Below are positions 1-9,497 of a stretch of DNA of 64,000 bases, in pieces (within the stretch, counting starts at the first letter, position 1; the number at the start of each line of letters is the position of its first letter). This DNA is from an uncultured Bacteroidales bacterium (GTDB taxonomy: Bacteria; Bacteroidota; Bacteroidia; Bacteroidales; UBA932): assembly GCA_944323445.1 (NCBI GenBank), contig CALUSM010000007.1, positions 1 to 64,000 of the forward strand, given 5' to 3'. A model generated the notes under the pieces. The model did no database searches. It worked only from the letters and a program-made list of their open reading frames with translations, and was not told where the DNA came from. Made by a program: the position numbers and the translations under genes.

Positions 1-99
1 CGTGTAAGCATCTTTTTTTTGCGCGAAGATACCTCGCCTGGAATAAATTCGCTATACGCACTTCACCGGTCGCTTACGTCTTAATCCTGCTTTGATGTA

Positions 100-2293
100 G
101 TTTCAATTCCACTATGGTACGATTAAAAGCGTGGAAGTCTTGCAGATTACCTAGGATATAAATTGTTTCAATTCCACTATGGTACGATTAAAAGTTTGAC
201 TTTGACGTATAGTGATGATAATCTTACGTAGTTTCAATTCCACTATGGTACGATTAAAAGTACTTGATGAGATACGCCTCGTTGAGAAACGGATTGGTTT
301 CAATTCCACTATGGTACGATTAAAAGAAGAAGCTGACATTGAAAAGAACCCTTGTCGAGGATGTTTCAATTCCACTATGGTACGATTAAAAGCGTCAAAT
401 GGCCGTCCCCAGAGGGTGCGGGAGGTCGTTTCAATTCCACTATGGTACGATTAAAAGCCTCCGCTACTAAGCTGGCCACCTCCCGCACCCTCGTTTCAAT
501 TCCACTATGGTACGATTAAAAGCCCTCTGATGCAACTGTGCAGAGGTCTATTTTCCTGTTTCAATTCCACTATGGTACGATTAAAAGTACACGCGCGTGA
601 CCGCTGATGGGCTTCTCCTTTCAAGTTTCAATTCCACTATGGTACGATTAAAAGCATTTACCCAATACATAAATCCCTTTCCAATTCTGTTTCAATTCCA
701 CTATGGTACGATTAAAAGTTTTTGCTATCGCCTTGACCTTTGTGGTGTACTTGTGTTTCAATTCCACTATGGTACGATTAAAAGTGATACGGCCTCAACA
801 TCCTCAACCGCCTCTGTCTCGTTTCAATTCCACTATGGTACGATTAAAAGCTATTCCCTGCTCCCGGAGCCTCCTGCTTCTCGGCCGTTTCAATTCCACT
901 ATGGTACGATTAAAAGTCCTGCGCCGCCAGACCGGCATTGCGTATAGCTTGTTTCAATTCCACTATGGTACGATTAAAAGATCACTTCCCAAATTCGCCA
1001 AGGGCGGTGTTGTATCGTTTCAATTCCACTATGGTACGATTAAAAGGCCTGCATATCAGCGACGCACTCATTCAGCTTGCCCGTTTCAATTCCACTATGG
1101 TACGATTAAAAGTCCGGCTGCTTGGTGTGTTCCTCTATGCTCTTTAGGTGTTTCAATTCCACTATGGTACGATTAAAAGGTCGGGAAAACCTACCATGCC
1201 GGGATTACTGTACTTTGTTTCAATTCCACTATGGTACGATTAAAAGCAGTAGCCCGGTTTTTCCACTTATGCGATAAGTAGTTTCAATTCCACTATGGTA
1301 CGATTAAAAGTTTCCTGGCCTCATTCAGCAGCTGTGCCTTGTACTCCGTTTCAATTCCACTATGGTACGATTAAAAGAAATCATTGATGGTTGGGTTGAA
1401 TGAAAAGGACAGTTTCAATTCCACTATGGTACGATTAAAAGGCAAGGCACGGCGGCAAGTTCCGTGCGCTTTTGGGCGTTTCAATTCCACTATGGTACGA
1501 TTAAAAGACAAGCGGTGAAATAGTGTCCGCGCAAATCGGAAAGAGTTTCAATTCCACTATGGTACGATTAAAAGTGTCGTGGCGTTTTGTTCAGCGGTAA
1601 TGCGAATAAGTTTCAATTCCACTATGGTACGATTAAAAGCTTCAAAATTAACACGCAATTTTGTGTGAAAAAGTTGTTTCAATTCCACTATGGTACGATT
1701 AAAAGTTTTGATTGAGTTGTTTCATCGCAGTTGAAACTTGTTTCAATTCCACTATGGTACGATTAAAAGATATCACGGTCATCAGACCGAAAGACCGCAA
1801 TGAAGTTTCAATTCCACTATGGTACGATTAAAAGCCCCCGTTCTCTATTCTTGACACCCGCAAGGGTTATGTTTCAATTCCACTATGGTACGATTAAAAG
1901 GCCTCGTTTGTCAGGTTAATGATCGCCTGTTCAACTTGTTTCAATTCCACTATGGTACGATTAAAAGAAATCAACGAATGTGTGACCAACTACGAGGAAG
2001 CCGTTTCAATTCCACTATGGTACGATTAAAAGGATAACCGCAAACGGAAAGTCGAAATCCGCTTTGGTTTCAATTCCACTATGGTACGATTAAAAGCCGA
2101 TTTGCACCTTGTTTGCGTTGTTCTGCTTTTCAGGTTTCAATTCCACTATGGTACGATTAAAAGATTTTGAATGGTTCGAGGGTGTACGCCGACCATTTGT
2201 TTCAATTCCACTATGGTACGATTAAAAGCACGCTATAGGTGTCTGGTCGTGGCAACTACAATTGTTTCAATTCCACTATGGTACGATTAAAAG
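100..2293 (-). CRISPR. CRISPR array, 34 repeats / 33 spacers, type I-B-like repeat
   Basis: A 30-base repeat recurs 34 times from 100-129 to 2264-2293, separated by spacers of 34-37 bases. Every copy I read was identical, including the last. On the minus strand the repeat ends in ATTGAAAC, the classical 8-base crRNA handle of type I-B repeats, so transcription should run right to left, in the same direction as the cas genes. The leader-proximal repeat is therefore 2264-2293 and the oldest spacers lie near 130. All short open frames inside the array are by-products of the repeat. Bases 1-99, beyond the trailing repeat, contain no further repeat and no gene I can recognise. Confidence 0.97.
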
Positions 2294-2516
2294 CCCGTCC
2301 CAAGCATACAAAATGCCGTTATAAATTAAGCATTTGCACAAGCAAAGATACGAAATTTTCATCAATATTTGTGTCGACCTGCAATTCTACATAAACTATA
2401 GGCATTAGACAACTTTCTATTGTGTTGTAAATCAAGATATCAAAGAACAAATTGCTATTCAGTCACTTTTATTTCAATGATGATACTTACATTGACAACT
2501 TTCCTTCTTCGCATTA
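2294..2516 (-). promoter_or_regulatory. CRISPR leader with promoter -7 box
   Basis: This AT-rich stretch lies between the cas2 stop and the first repeat on the minus strand, which is where the leader should be given the repeat orientation. A TATCTTTG box (minus strand, 2350-2343) matches the Bacteroidota -7 consensus TAnnTTTG. It would start transcription about 45 bases before the first repeat. No good TTTG -33 partner is seen at the usual spacing. No open frame here looks like a protein. Confidence 0.65.
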
Positions 2517-2780
2517 TTATAGGAAATTGTCTATAGATGAACGCTCTTTCCCAATTATCTGCTTATTTAAGGATATTTGTGATGGTCCGCTGAATACTAT
2601 CACACTGTCCTCACCCTTATTCATAAATTTATCACAACTCATAAGCAACTCTTTCAAGCGTACTTCCGAGATTTCTCCTTCAAATACCGAGTTCTGAATC
2701 CAATTCAGATATCTACGGCACAATTTCAGCATCTTATTGACGCGCTTTTCCCCAAAATCATATACCAAAATCACATACAT
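2517..2780 (-). CDS. cas2: CRISPR-associated endoribonuclease/integrase subunit Cas2
   Basis: This 87-residue protein has the Cas2 ferredoxin-like fold signature: an N-terminal beta strand MYVILVYDFGEKR with the conserved Asp at residue 8, then RYLNWIQNSVFEGE, where many Cas2 proteins have a similar 'QxSVFEG' stretch. Cas2 dimers bridge two Cas1 dimers in the spacer-integration complex. The gene starts 3 bases after the cas1 stop and is the last gene of the operon, directly facing the leader. The length is usual for the family. Confidence 0.96.
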   Translation of the reverse strand: MYVILVYDFGEKRVNKMLKLCRRYLNWIQNSVFEGEISEVRLKELLMSCDKFMNKGEDSVIVFSGPSQISLNKQIIGKERSSIDNFL

Positions 2781-2783
2781 TGC

Positions 2784-3800
2784 TCACCAGTACATTTTAA
2801 AAGGTTTGTATTCTTCTATCTCCAGCAGATGCTTCGCAAGTTTGTAACATTCTAATTTTACCAAATGTCTGTAACTGACTGAGCGGTTCAGAGAGCGGTG
2901 CTTGAAAGTCTCGCTCAATCGGTCTTCGAGCGCCTTGACAAATATCTTTTTACCTGTAGTGTTAAGCAAACATCTATTCAGTTTTCTATCAAAATGCTTT
3001 TCTTGTATCTCCTTTCGGTTCAGGACCTTGAATATTACCCTATCTACTATAATCGGCTTAAAGATCTCTGAAATATCCAGAGCCAATGAATACCTCCGCT
3101 CACCAGGCGTGTGAAGATAGCTGATTGTCGGATTCAACTGTGTCTGATGAATAGCACGCAGACATATCGTATAGCAGACCATATTGCCGAATGAAATCAA
3201 AGCATTCACCTCGTTCCCTGGCGGTTGCTTCGTCCGGTTACCCATCTCAAAATCATTTATTATCAGGTTAAAGGCCTCGTAGTAGCACTGCCTTATCTGG
3301 CCTTCCACTCCCATCAGATCTTCTGTTGTCTGCGTCATCGGGATCTGTGCTGCCAACTTACTCATCAGCTCCATTATACCCTCCATATCCTTTCCACGGC
3401 GGTTATAATACTGCAAGTTTTTTAGCATATTATATGCAGCTCCCTCAATGAATTTCCGTGCAATCACCATCCGCTTTTTCTTATTCTGATAATGGGATGT
3501 CTGTGCAAGCAGCATCTTTCCTGAAAGCAAACTGTCCCGAGGCATAAACGAGCCTGTATAATTCTCATAATAATCGAAAAAGTGCACCGCAATGTCTTTT
3601 TGTCCCAGAAAATTGAACAATGCACTGTTCGCCCTCAATGAACCGAACACATAAAACTCACTGATGTCCTCTATAGGCAGATAGCGTGACTGTGCATTCG
3701 CATCAGGCATTACTCCCTCCTCTGCACACGGGGTGAACTTAAGAGTATTATCTTTCCGTTCCAATACCCCGGGATTGAATAAATAAAATGTCTTTTTCAT
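2784..3800 (-). CDS. cas1: CRISPR-associated integrase Cas1
   Basis: Cas1 is the metal-dependent integrase that inserts new spacers at the leader end. The 338-residue product carries the expected catalytic triad context: Glu in MGVEGQIRQ, His in ISYLHTPGERRYSLALD, and Asp in LDISEIFKP. I place the start at 3800 (MKKTFYLFNPG) because this ATG overlaps the cas4 stop as ATGA. The frame is open nine codons further upstream, but that extension would lie inside cas4 and does not match the usual Cas1 N-terminus. The size is typical of type I-B Cas1. Confidence 0.97.
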   Translation of the reverse strand: MKKTFYLFNPGVLERKDNTLKFTPCAEEGVMPDANAQSRYLPIEDISEFYVFGSLRANSALFNFLGQKDIAVHFFDYYENYTGSFMPRDSLLSGKMLLAQTSHYQNKKKRMVIARKFIEGAAYNMLKNLQYYNRRGKDMEGIMELMSKLAAQIPMTQTTEDLMGVEGQIRQCYYEAFNLIINDFEMGNRTKQPPGNEVNALISFGNMVCYTICLRAIHQTQLNPTISYLHTPGERRYSLALDISEIFKPIIVDRVIFKVLNRKEIQEKHFDRKLNRCLLNTTGKKIFVKALEDRLSETFKHRSLNRSVSYRHLVKLECYKLAKHLLEIEEYKPFKMYW

Positions 3801-4309
3801 CCGACTTCCTCCTCTTGGATATAACAAAAATCAAAATAGCTGCAATTCTTGCAAATACCTTTTTTCTGCAACGATGGGCAACTGTTATCTGATATGATTC
3901 TCTGAATATCCACTTCCATTTCCTTAATCTGTTCCCGATCCATATCACTCAGCACCACCTCCTGAGTCTTCCGCAAAGCAGGATATTCCAAAATCCCGGT
4001 AACTCCATCTATCCCATTCCTTTCAAATACATAAATATAGTATTTCAACTGCCACATGTGTGCCGCCTCTACTTTATTGGACTTCTTTATCTCATGAATC
4101 ACCTTTCGCTTCGGGTCATAAAAGTCAACCTTTATCCCGTCCAGCTCTATCTCTTCATATTTGCTCGAACGCTGGGGATAGGAATCCTCATGAATCAATT
4201 TGCCTTCAAATACCAAATCTGAGACATGCTCCATATTTATACCGTTCGCAAACAACCACAGTTTTCGTTTGCAAACCATGTAATAATTAAAATGGGTACC
4301 GCTGAGCAT
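3797..4309 (-). CDS. cas4: CRISPR-associated exonuclease Cas4
   Basis: Cas4 is a RecB-like nuclease with an Fe-S cluster that trims prespacers and helps select the PAM. The product (170 residues from the chosen start) has one Cys near the N-terminus in YMVCKRKLWLF. Three more Cys lie in the C-terminal stretch SCPSLQKKGICKNCSYFDFC, the usual cluster arrangement. The nuclease core shows a conserved HEIKKSNK (motif II-III) and QLKYYIYVFE. I prefer the start at 4309 (MLSGTHFNYYMV); the extra 13 codons upstream do not resemble Cas4. The stop overlaps cas1 by ATGA. Confidence 0.94.
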   Translation of the reverse strand: MLSGTHFNYYMVCKRKLWLFANGINMEHVSDLVFEGKLIHEDSYPQRSSKYEEIELDGIKVDFYDPKRKVIHEIKKSNKVEAAHMWQLKYYIYVFERNGIDGVTGILEYPALRKTQEVVLSDMDREQIKEMEVDIQRIISDNSCPSLQKKGICKNCSYFDFCYIQEEEVG

Positions 4310-4372
4310 GATTTTAATAAATTCAGGTTCCCCTACACACATGTGCAAAAGAACCTGAATTGAGTTTAAAAA

Positions 4373-5476
4373 TTAAAAAGCCTGATGTTCGTAATCAAAC
4401 GCAGACATACGCCGAACTAAGTTCTGCTTTGCATCCTCAATGGCACTTGAAGACTCACACTCCGTAATCATATAACTTGCGCACGGCAATGCGACAAATA
4501 AATCAGCTCCTGCATTAGCGTCAACAACAGGTTTCGCTTTGGGCTTTTCTCCATCCTCTATCAACTTTGCGCGGATAGCAGCAGCAATAGTATTTGCATT
4601 ATCACTCACAGCAATAGCTAATGTTTCCATTAAGCTGAAAGTACGTGCCTGATTGGAAGTTATCCTCCAATCTACCAAAGCGTCCGCCAATGCCGGAATT
4701 ATTTTCTTCCGTTCTGTTTCCGGCAAGACCAGACATTTTCCAAAAACATTCTCCGACTCAATCCAGCCATTGGATTTCAGTTTATCTATCATTTCTTTTG
4801 ACACCTCGGGCTCATGCTGATTCATAGAGACACAGAAAAGAGTACGAAGGTCTATCGCGGCATCATAAACAAACAGACCGGTGGCTCTTTTATTTTCCGG
4901 TATCCAGATTCTTCTTGACAATGTTCGGCCATTGTCTGATAAAAATGCTTCTATCTCATCCTCTGTCAGCAGTCTATCACTTCCAGCCATTCTGACATTC
5001 ACGGGATGATGGTCAGGACGATCGCTGCGGTCAAATGTTATATTCTCATTATCCACGCCGGCCAACAATGGATGGAGCGGACGCATTGCCGATATAGACA
5101 GCGGACTTCTGCGTTTTACGACATTATTCTCCTTAGAGTCACTCGTATCGTTGTCTTTTGTTTTGCCTTTACCGGTTTTTGCCTTCATCCAGCCTCCCAA
5201 AAGTTGATCCACATAAGTAGGGTCACACGGAGACCACGGCTCCTTATTCTCCAATTCACCACTTTTAGAAATATTATAATTAAAGGTAATTGGAGCTGTA
5301 TGCACTCCCATGTTGTCTGCTATCTGCTGCAATATGGACCTTTTAACTTGCTGACCGCTCGAATACGGTACTCTTTTATTGAACTGTGGATCATAGTAGG
5401 TTTTCTGGCCGTCTTCTACACAGAACACGGTATGCTCAGCATGCTTTAATGCCCGTAAAAAAATAAAGTTATTCAT
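4373..5476 (-). CDS. cas7: Cascade backbone subunit Cas7 (Csh2/Cst2/DevR-like, type I-B)
   Basis: Cas7 forms the helical backbone that holds the crRNA spacer. The 367-residue protein opens with a beta strand followed by SSGQQVKRSILQQIADNMG, the 'GxxxKR' element shared by DevR/Csh2-type Cas7 proteins. It also has an RRSPLSISAMRPLHPLL segment that often precedes the thumb in these proteins. It lies between the large-subunit gene (8 bases away) and cas4, as in other type I-B operons. The family assignment is good; the exact Cas7 subfamily is not certain from sequence alone. Confidence 0.88.
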   Translation of the reverse strand: MNNFIFLRALKHAEHTVFCVEDGQKTYYDPQFNKRVPYSSGQQVKRSILQQIADNMGVHTAPITFNYNISKSGELENKEPWSPCDPTYVDQLLGGWMKAKTGKGKTKDNDTSDSKENNVVKRRSPLSISAMRPLHPLLAGVDNENITFDRSDRPDHHPVNVRMAGSDRLLTEDEIEAFLSDNGRTLSRRIWIPENKRATGLFVYDAAIDLRTLFCVSMNQHEPEVSKEMIDKLKSNGWIESENVFGKCLVLPETERKKIIPALADALVDWRITSNQARTFSLMETLAIAVSDNANTIAAAIRAKLIEDGEKPKAKPVVDANAGADLFVALPCASYMITECESSSAIEDAKQNLVRRMSAFDYEHQAF

Positions 5477-5484
5477 ATCGTTGA

Positions 5485-6780
5485 TTATTTGTTAGTATTT
5501 GCTGCATAATGAAAACGAATCAATGTTAAGAAGTACGGTACATTATCCGTCGGCATATCGTTTACTTTTTTCGCCGTTTCCATCACTTTTGTCCGCTCAC
5601 TGATATCAGGAACAATATCCGTTAGATTCTTTATAAAATCCCTTTTATTCGATGAACTCAATAATGCCTTAACTTTATTTGATTTATCAGTTTTAGCATT
5701 AGTACTGCTTTGCGAATAAACCTGCAACAAACGCGCAAACTCCTCTGCACTCATCCAGAGGTCCTGATTGTTTAACATTGCCATAATCCAAATTTGATAA
5801 GTATGATATTTTATTGTCTGTTCCTCATTATCGTTGTATTTCGGTAATTTCCCTTTTTCGATATAATCTCTCAGACCTTTAGGCTCAAGTGCCTTTATGC
5901 CAATCACTCCTGCCTGACAGGCTTTATCAAATCCAAATGCGGTACCATAGAGATCTTCCGCATCTCTCCTTCCATTCATGCCGAAAAATTTAATGTAAAG
6001 GTCAATGGGGCATCTTATCTGAGATAGTATGAAAGGTATAAAACCTATTGTAGTATTGGTTTGCCCATAACTGTACACATATCCCATTAAGTTCTGTTCG
6101 GGCACACTCAGTGCTATATTTATTAATATTTTCGTCCATGACTGCACAGACACAGACATAGATGCATCCGCGCCTTTCACAAATGGTTCAAAATCAGCCA
6201 TGGGATATTCTGAGTCATATGTGTATCCGTCATATCTATGGGCAAGCCATTTACCATTCCATGATGTAATTTGATTTCCTTTCAGTTTCTGGTTATTATT
6301 TAATGCTTTACGATATAGACTCCATCCATCATATATGCTCAGCAAGATTTGAGGGTTACTGAACAGAATACAGAAACCGCCTTGAACCCCAATACCTAAA
6401 GAAGAGCCAATCCATGACAAATAAACATCATCCTGAGAAACTTCCAAATTCAAATTTGTCACCTGTCCCGATGTCGTGGCATATCCTTTATCATCAGAGG
6501 CGGAATATCCTATCGCCACACTCGCATCTCTCGCGCCATCTTGAATTTTACAAATCAATTCTCGCAATTTACCATGCCGTTCTTCTGATGATAAAGTTTC
6601 GACCTTCTGGCCTTTTTTCATTTGTACAAATGGTGAATTCTGAACCCACTGCATGTATTTCTCTGCATCGAAAAACAAAGGATAGTATTTCTCGATAAAG
6701 AATCTCTTTGCATCATAGCAAGTGTGCTCTCTTGCGTTATATGCATTTAAAAAAATCCGACCTATTACCGATGTTATCAT
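5485..6780 (-). CDS. Probable type I-B large subunit (Cas8-like)
   Basis: I do not see a diagnostic Cas8 motif, and there is no CxxC zinc finger. The call rests on position, between cas3 and cas7 in an operon where every other effector subunit is accounted for, and on size. At 431 residues it is small for a Cas8. The N-terminus (IGRIFLNAYNAREHTCYDAKRFF) and a C-terminal helical region after residue 330 are the best formed parts. The start follows the cas3 stop by 2 bases. A C-terminal internal start (Met333, 5784) could give a ~99-residue Cas11-like small subunit, as reported for other I-B systems, but this is inference only. Confidence 0.7.
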   Translation of the reverse strand: MITSVIGRIFLNAYNAREHTCYDAKRFFIEKYYPLFFDAEKYMQWVQNSPFVQMKKGQKVETLSSEERHGKLRELICKIQDGARDASVAIGYSASDDKGYATTSGQVTNLNLEVSQDDVYLSWIGSSLGIGVQGGFCILFSNPQILLSIYDGWSLYRKALNNNQKLKGNQITSWNGKWLAHRYDGYTYDSEYPMADFEPFVKGADASMSVSVQSWTKILINIALSVPEQNLMGYVYSYGQTNTTIGFIPFILSQIRCPIDLYIKFFGMNGRRDAEDLYGTAFGFDKACQAGVIGIKALEPKGLRDYIEKGKLPKYNDNEEQTIKYHTYQIWIMAMLNNQDLWMSAEEFARLLQVYSQSSTNAKTDKSNKVKALLSSSNKRDFIKNLTDIVPDISERTKVMETAKKVNDMPTDNVPYFLTLIRFHYAANTNK

Positions 6781-6782
6781 AA

Positions 6783-8918
6783 TTATAGAAAGTCATAAGT
6801 TTTATTTGATTCTCCTTTAAGTTTATCCGACAGCAATCCCAATTCACTATCATAAGCATCATCCGGAATCACATAGGGGCAAGTTCCATGTTTATTCATT
6901 CTCAATCCAAGATATGCCACCGAGCGATAGCTTACTGGTATCTCGATTTCATTTCTTGTACCGGACTCATTCTTATCATATTGTTCCTCTTCTGATTGAA
7001 GGATGCATGTTGCGGAATTGATGTCAAGAACCTCAAGTAGGGCCGATTTTGAATTATGTCTTAATTCTTTTATCATCCATCGGCCATTTACGAATACAGC
7101 TCCTGAGTAATCTATATTCATATACTGCTCGTCAGGGTATACTTTATCCAACATTGACTGTACCTCTGTTTCTTTCAGAATCCCAGCATCAGGCAGCACC
7201 TCGAAGCTTTTGTGAAGTATGTCCTGATCATAAGGCAACGCATCGTTTCCCGATGCAGGAGACAAAACATATATCGGCTTATATTTTCCTATAGTATCAA
7301 CATTTCTTTTTCTATTAATGCGTCCAAAACGCTGGATCAAAGCATCTATAGGCGCACATTCCGTAATCATCATATCAAAACTTATATCCAGGCTCACTTC
7401 CACCACCTGGGTCGACACCACTATGCACGCTTGATCTTCAAATTTATTATATGTCTCTTTCAGAGATATTTCCAAGCTGTGTCTGTCAATTCGTTTATAG
7501 TGACTATGAATCAACATCATGGAAATTTCCGGATACAACTCTTTTAAAGACAGGTAAAGTGATTGCGCTCTCCTAACCTGATTGCATACTATCAATATCT
7601 TATTCCCGGACCTCACACCAGCCTCTATAATTGAATAAGCATCATCCATACTTGATATTTTATGGACAACATGCCTGTTAAACGAGTCGAGCTGCTCATC
7701 GGACAACTTCACCTCATAAACATCATCCGGACCTCCTAAAAGGCAAAGTATCTCATTATAAAGAACCGCAGGCATAGTGGCGGTGCCTATATGTATCCTG
7801 CATCCAGCCGCTTTCAAGATTTCCACAATACGGAGCACGATTGCCTGAATCGTACTGGAATAAGTGTGAATCTCATCCAAGATAACATCGCAGCCTTTCA
7901 GATCAAGCATCATCGCCTCAAATCCTTTCACTCCGAAAACTATAGAAGCCATCTGATGCGGTGTAAGCACTTTAATTGATGCCCCTACATGGCGTTGCAT
8001 GATTCTTTCCTCTACCTTGCCGTCATGAACTTTAAGATTAGAAGCTGCATGCAACAAATGTATCTGCGATACGGTATCTTTCAAGTCATTTTTAAAGCGG
8101 TCATACATCGCGTTAATGGAAGCTTGATACGGCAAAGTATAAAATACACGCCCCTTGCAGCGTCTCATCAAAAAGTCTGTTTTGCCCGCTCCTGTCGGAG
8201 CTGTGACCAAAGTATGCCTCTTCAGATTATCTGCTGGCATCAACGATAAAGGATAAAGAGGATTCTCTCTTTCATAAAATGACAAATCGGGTATTATATA
8301 AAGTTTCCCAAGCAATTCCTCGTCTACATCGCGCAGTGCCGATGCCATCTGGTCAGAGGCCATAAGCAGCCCTTTCCATAAAGAACAGCCTCTTTTCAAA
8401 TTTTCACAACTGGTTACAGCATATTGGTAATTCAATCTTGCCTCTTCAAGACTTATATAACGGGTGGGGAAACCGAACCTGGTCAGTATATCCATCGCAA
8501 CAGGAGCCCATTCCTCAAATCCAGCAGAATGTATTGTGAAACTATCTTCATTCTCATCCAAATCCAATAGGCCTAAACATCTAACATCATTATAAACTGA
8601 CTTGTGATGAGCCGCTATCATGTCTACGACAATATCTTTCTCTGTGTTATCCAATAATGAGAGAAAAAACAACGATGCAATCTCATGTCGGAAAATAAAC
8701 CCCGGCATACGCACATAGCCATGTTTCAATGTCTGCTGAAATAATGGACTGACTTTACCTATATCGTGCAAAACAGCTCCTTTCCGTGCAATACCGGCAT
8801 CCATACCATAATTGACTGCTATACATTCAGCGATGCGTGCGACATTCTCCAAATGCACAATCAAAGGCAAACCTCCGCTGTCTTCATGTTTAGCCAATAT
8901 TTTGAGACAATCATCCAT
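6783..8918 (-). CDS. cas3: CRISPR-associated helicase-nuclease Cas3
   Basis: Cas3 is recruited by Cascade to unwind and degrade target DNA. The 711-residue protein has an N-terminal HD nuclease domain (His22, His51-Asp52 in LHDIGK, His78, His104-His105). It is followed by an SF2 helicase with Walker A TAPTGAGKT (239-247), DEIH box (348-351), motif III GTATMP (378-383) and motif VI QRFGRINR (529-536). HD and helicase are fused, as usual. The gene lies between cas5 (3 bases) and the large-subunit gene (2 bases). Having cas3 inside the Cascade genes rather than at an end is less common. Confidence 0.97.
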   Translation of the reverse strand: MDDCLKILAKHEDSGGLPLIVHLENVARIAECIAVNYGMDAGIARKGAVLHDIGKVSPLFQQTLKHGYVRMPGFIFRHEIASLFFLSLLDNTEKDIVVDMIAAHHKSVYNDVRCLGLLDLDENEDSFTIHSAGFEEWAPVAMDILTRFGFPTRYISLEEARLNYQYAVTSCENLKRGCSLWKGLLMASDQMASALRDVDEELLGKLYIIPDLSFYERENPLYPLSLMPADNLKRHTLVTAPTGAGKTDFLMRRCKGRVFYTLPYQASINAMYDRFKNDLKDTVSQIHLLHAASNLKVHDGKVEERIMQRHVGASIKVLTPHQMASIVFGVKGFEAMMLDLKGCDVILDEIHTYSSTIQAIVLRIVEILKAAGCRIHIGTATMPAVLYNEILCLLGGPDDVYEVKLSDEQLDSFNRHVVHKISSMDDAYSIIEAGVRSGNKILIVCNQVRRAQSLYLSLKELYPEISMMLIHSHYKRIDRHSLEISLKETYNKFEDQACIVVSTQVVEVSLDISFDMMITECAPIDALIQRFGRINRKRNVDTIGKYKPIYVLSPASGNDALPYDQDILHKSFEVLPDAGILKETEVQSMLDKVYPDEQYMNIDYSGAVFVNGRWMIKELRHNSKSALLEVLDINSATCILQSEEEQYDKNESGTRNEIEIPVSYRSVAYLGLRMNKHGTCPYVIPDDAYDSELGLLSDKLKGESNKTYDFL

Positions 8919-8921
8919 AAT

Positions 8922-9485
8922 CTATAAAATGGGATTACCGTCTATTTCCAGCCATCCATACATCGGCAAATTACAGAAACGGTTATAACCGACTAAAAAA
9001 GACTGTTCGGATTGTCCAAACCTCAGTTCGAAACCCTTCTCTTTTTGAAAGTCAAGTTCTTCCATCTCAATAACATCCTCCTGGGGCAATAAAACATCCT
9101 CATTGCGGCACAAGCATAAGTGCTGGCAAGAAGCTGTCTTAGCATCAGACAAATTGTCAAATGCCAACAATAGTTCCGGATCCAGCATCACTCCTCTAAC
9201 AAGTATAGAATAAGGACGGGACATTGTCCTTGATTTGGAATTCTGTATCCATCCACGCGGCTGTATCTGTTCCTGCTGCAAATCTATTGACGAATAGCGG
9301 AGTTTGTATCTTTTTATTTTTCTTATTTCACCATTGCAGGACAAAGTCTCAGGAAATAATTTCTTCTCAATTCCCTCGATAATTGACGGAGTTAAAAACT
9401 GCTGGCTGTAAGTCTTTCCATCCCTGACTGCTGTCCAGGGTTTTATAAAGCCGAACTTACCGGTATATTTTACAACATATAACAT
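8922..9485 (-). CDS. cas5: Probable compact Cas5 (crRNA 5'-handle binding subunit)
   Basis: This 187-residue protein sits between cas6 and cas3. The N-terminal half fits a Cas5 fold: a first strand, then TGKFGFIKPWTAVRDG, then FLTPSIIEGIEKKLF. That last piece resembles the 'PSxxxGLLxxI' helix found after the first strand of Cas5 proteins. It continues with a KIKRYKLRYSSID strand. The C-terminal half is shorter than in many Cas5 proteins. In type I-B, Cas5 caps the 5' handle of the crRNA. The call is supported by partial motif match plus elimination of the other subunits, so it is probable rather than certain. Confidence 0.72.
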   Translation of the reverse strand: MLYVVKYTGKFGFIKPWTAVRDGKTYSQQFLTPSIIEGIEKKLFPETLSCNGEIRKIKRYKLRYSSIDLQQEQIQPRGWIQNSKSRTMSRPYSILVRGVMLDPELLLAFDNLSDAKTASCQHLCLCRNEDVLLPQEDVIEMEELDFQKEKGFELRFGQSEQSFLVGYNRFCNLPMYGWLEIDGNPIL

Positions 9486-9497
9486 AACCCTATCATA

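Noticed and set aside
151-1176. Several open frames with repeated FNSTMVRLK or FQFHYGTIK peptides
   Set aside because: They are translations of the CRISPR repeat; the spacer-derived parts are unrelated and there is no gene-like start context.
1706-1739. A GTTTCA/TGAAAC inverted repeat within a CRISPR spacer as a regulatory site
   Set aside because: It is a short palindrome that occurs once and resembles the repeat ends by chance; no wider support.
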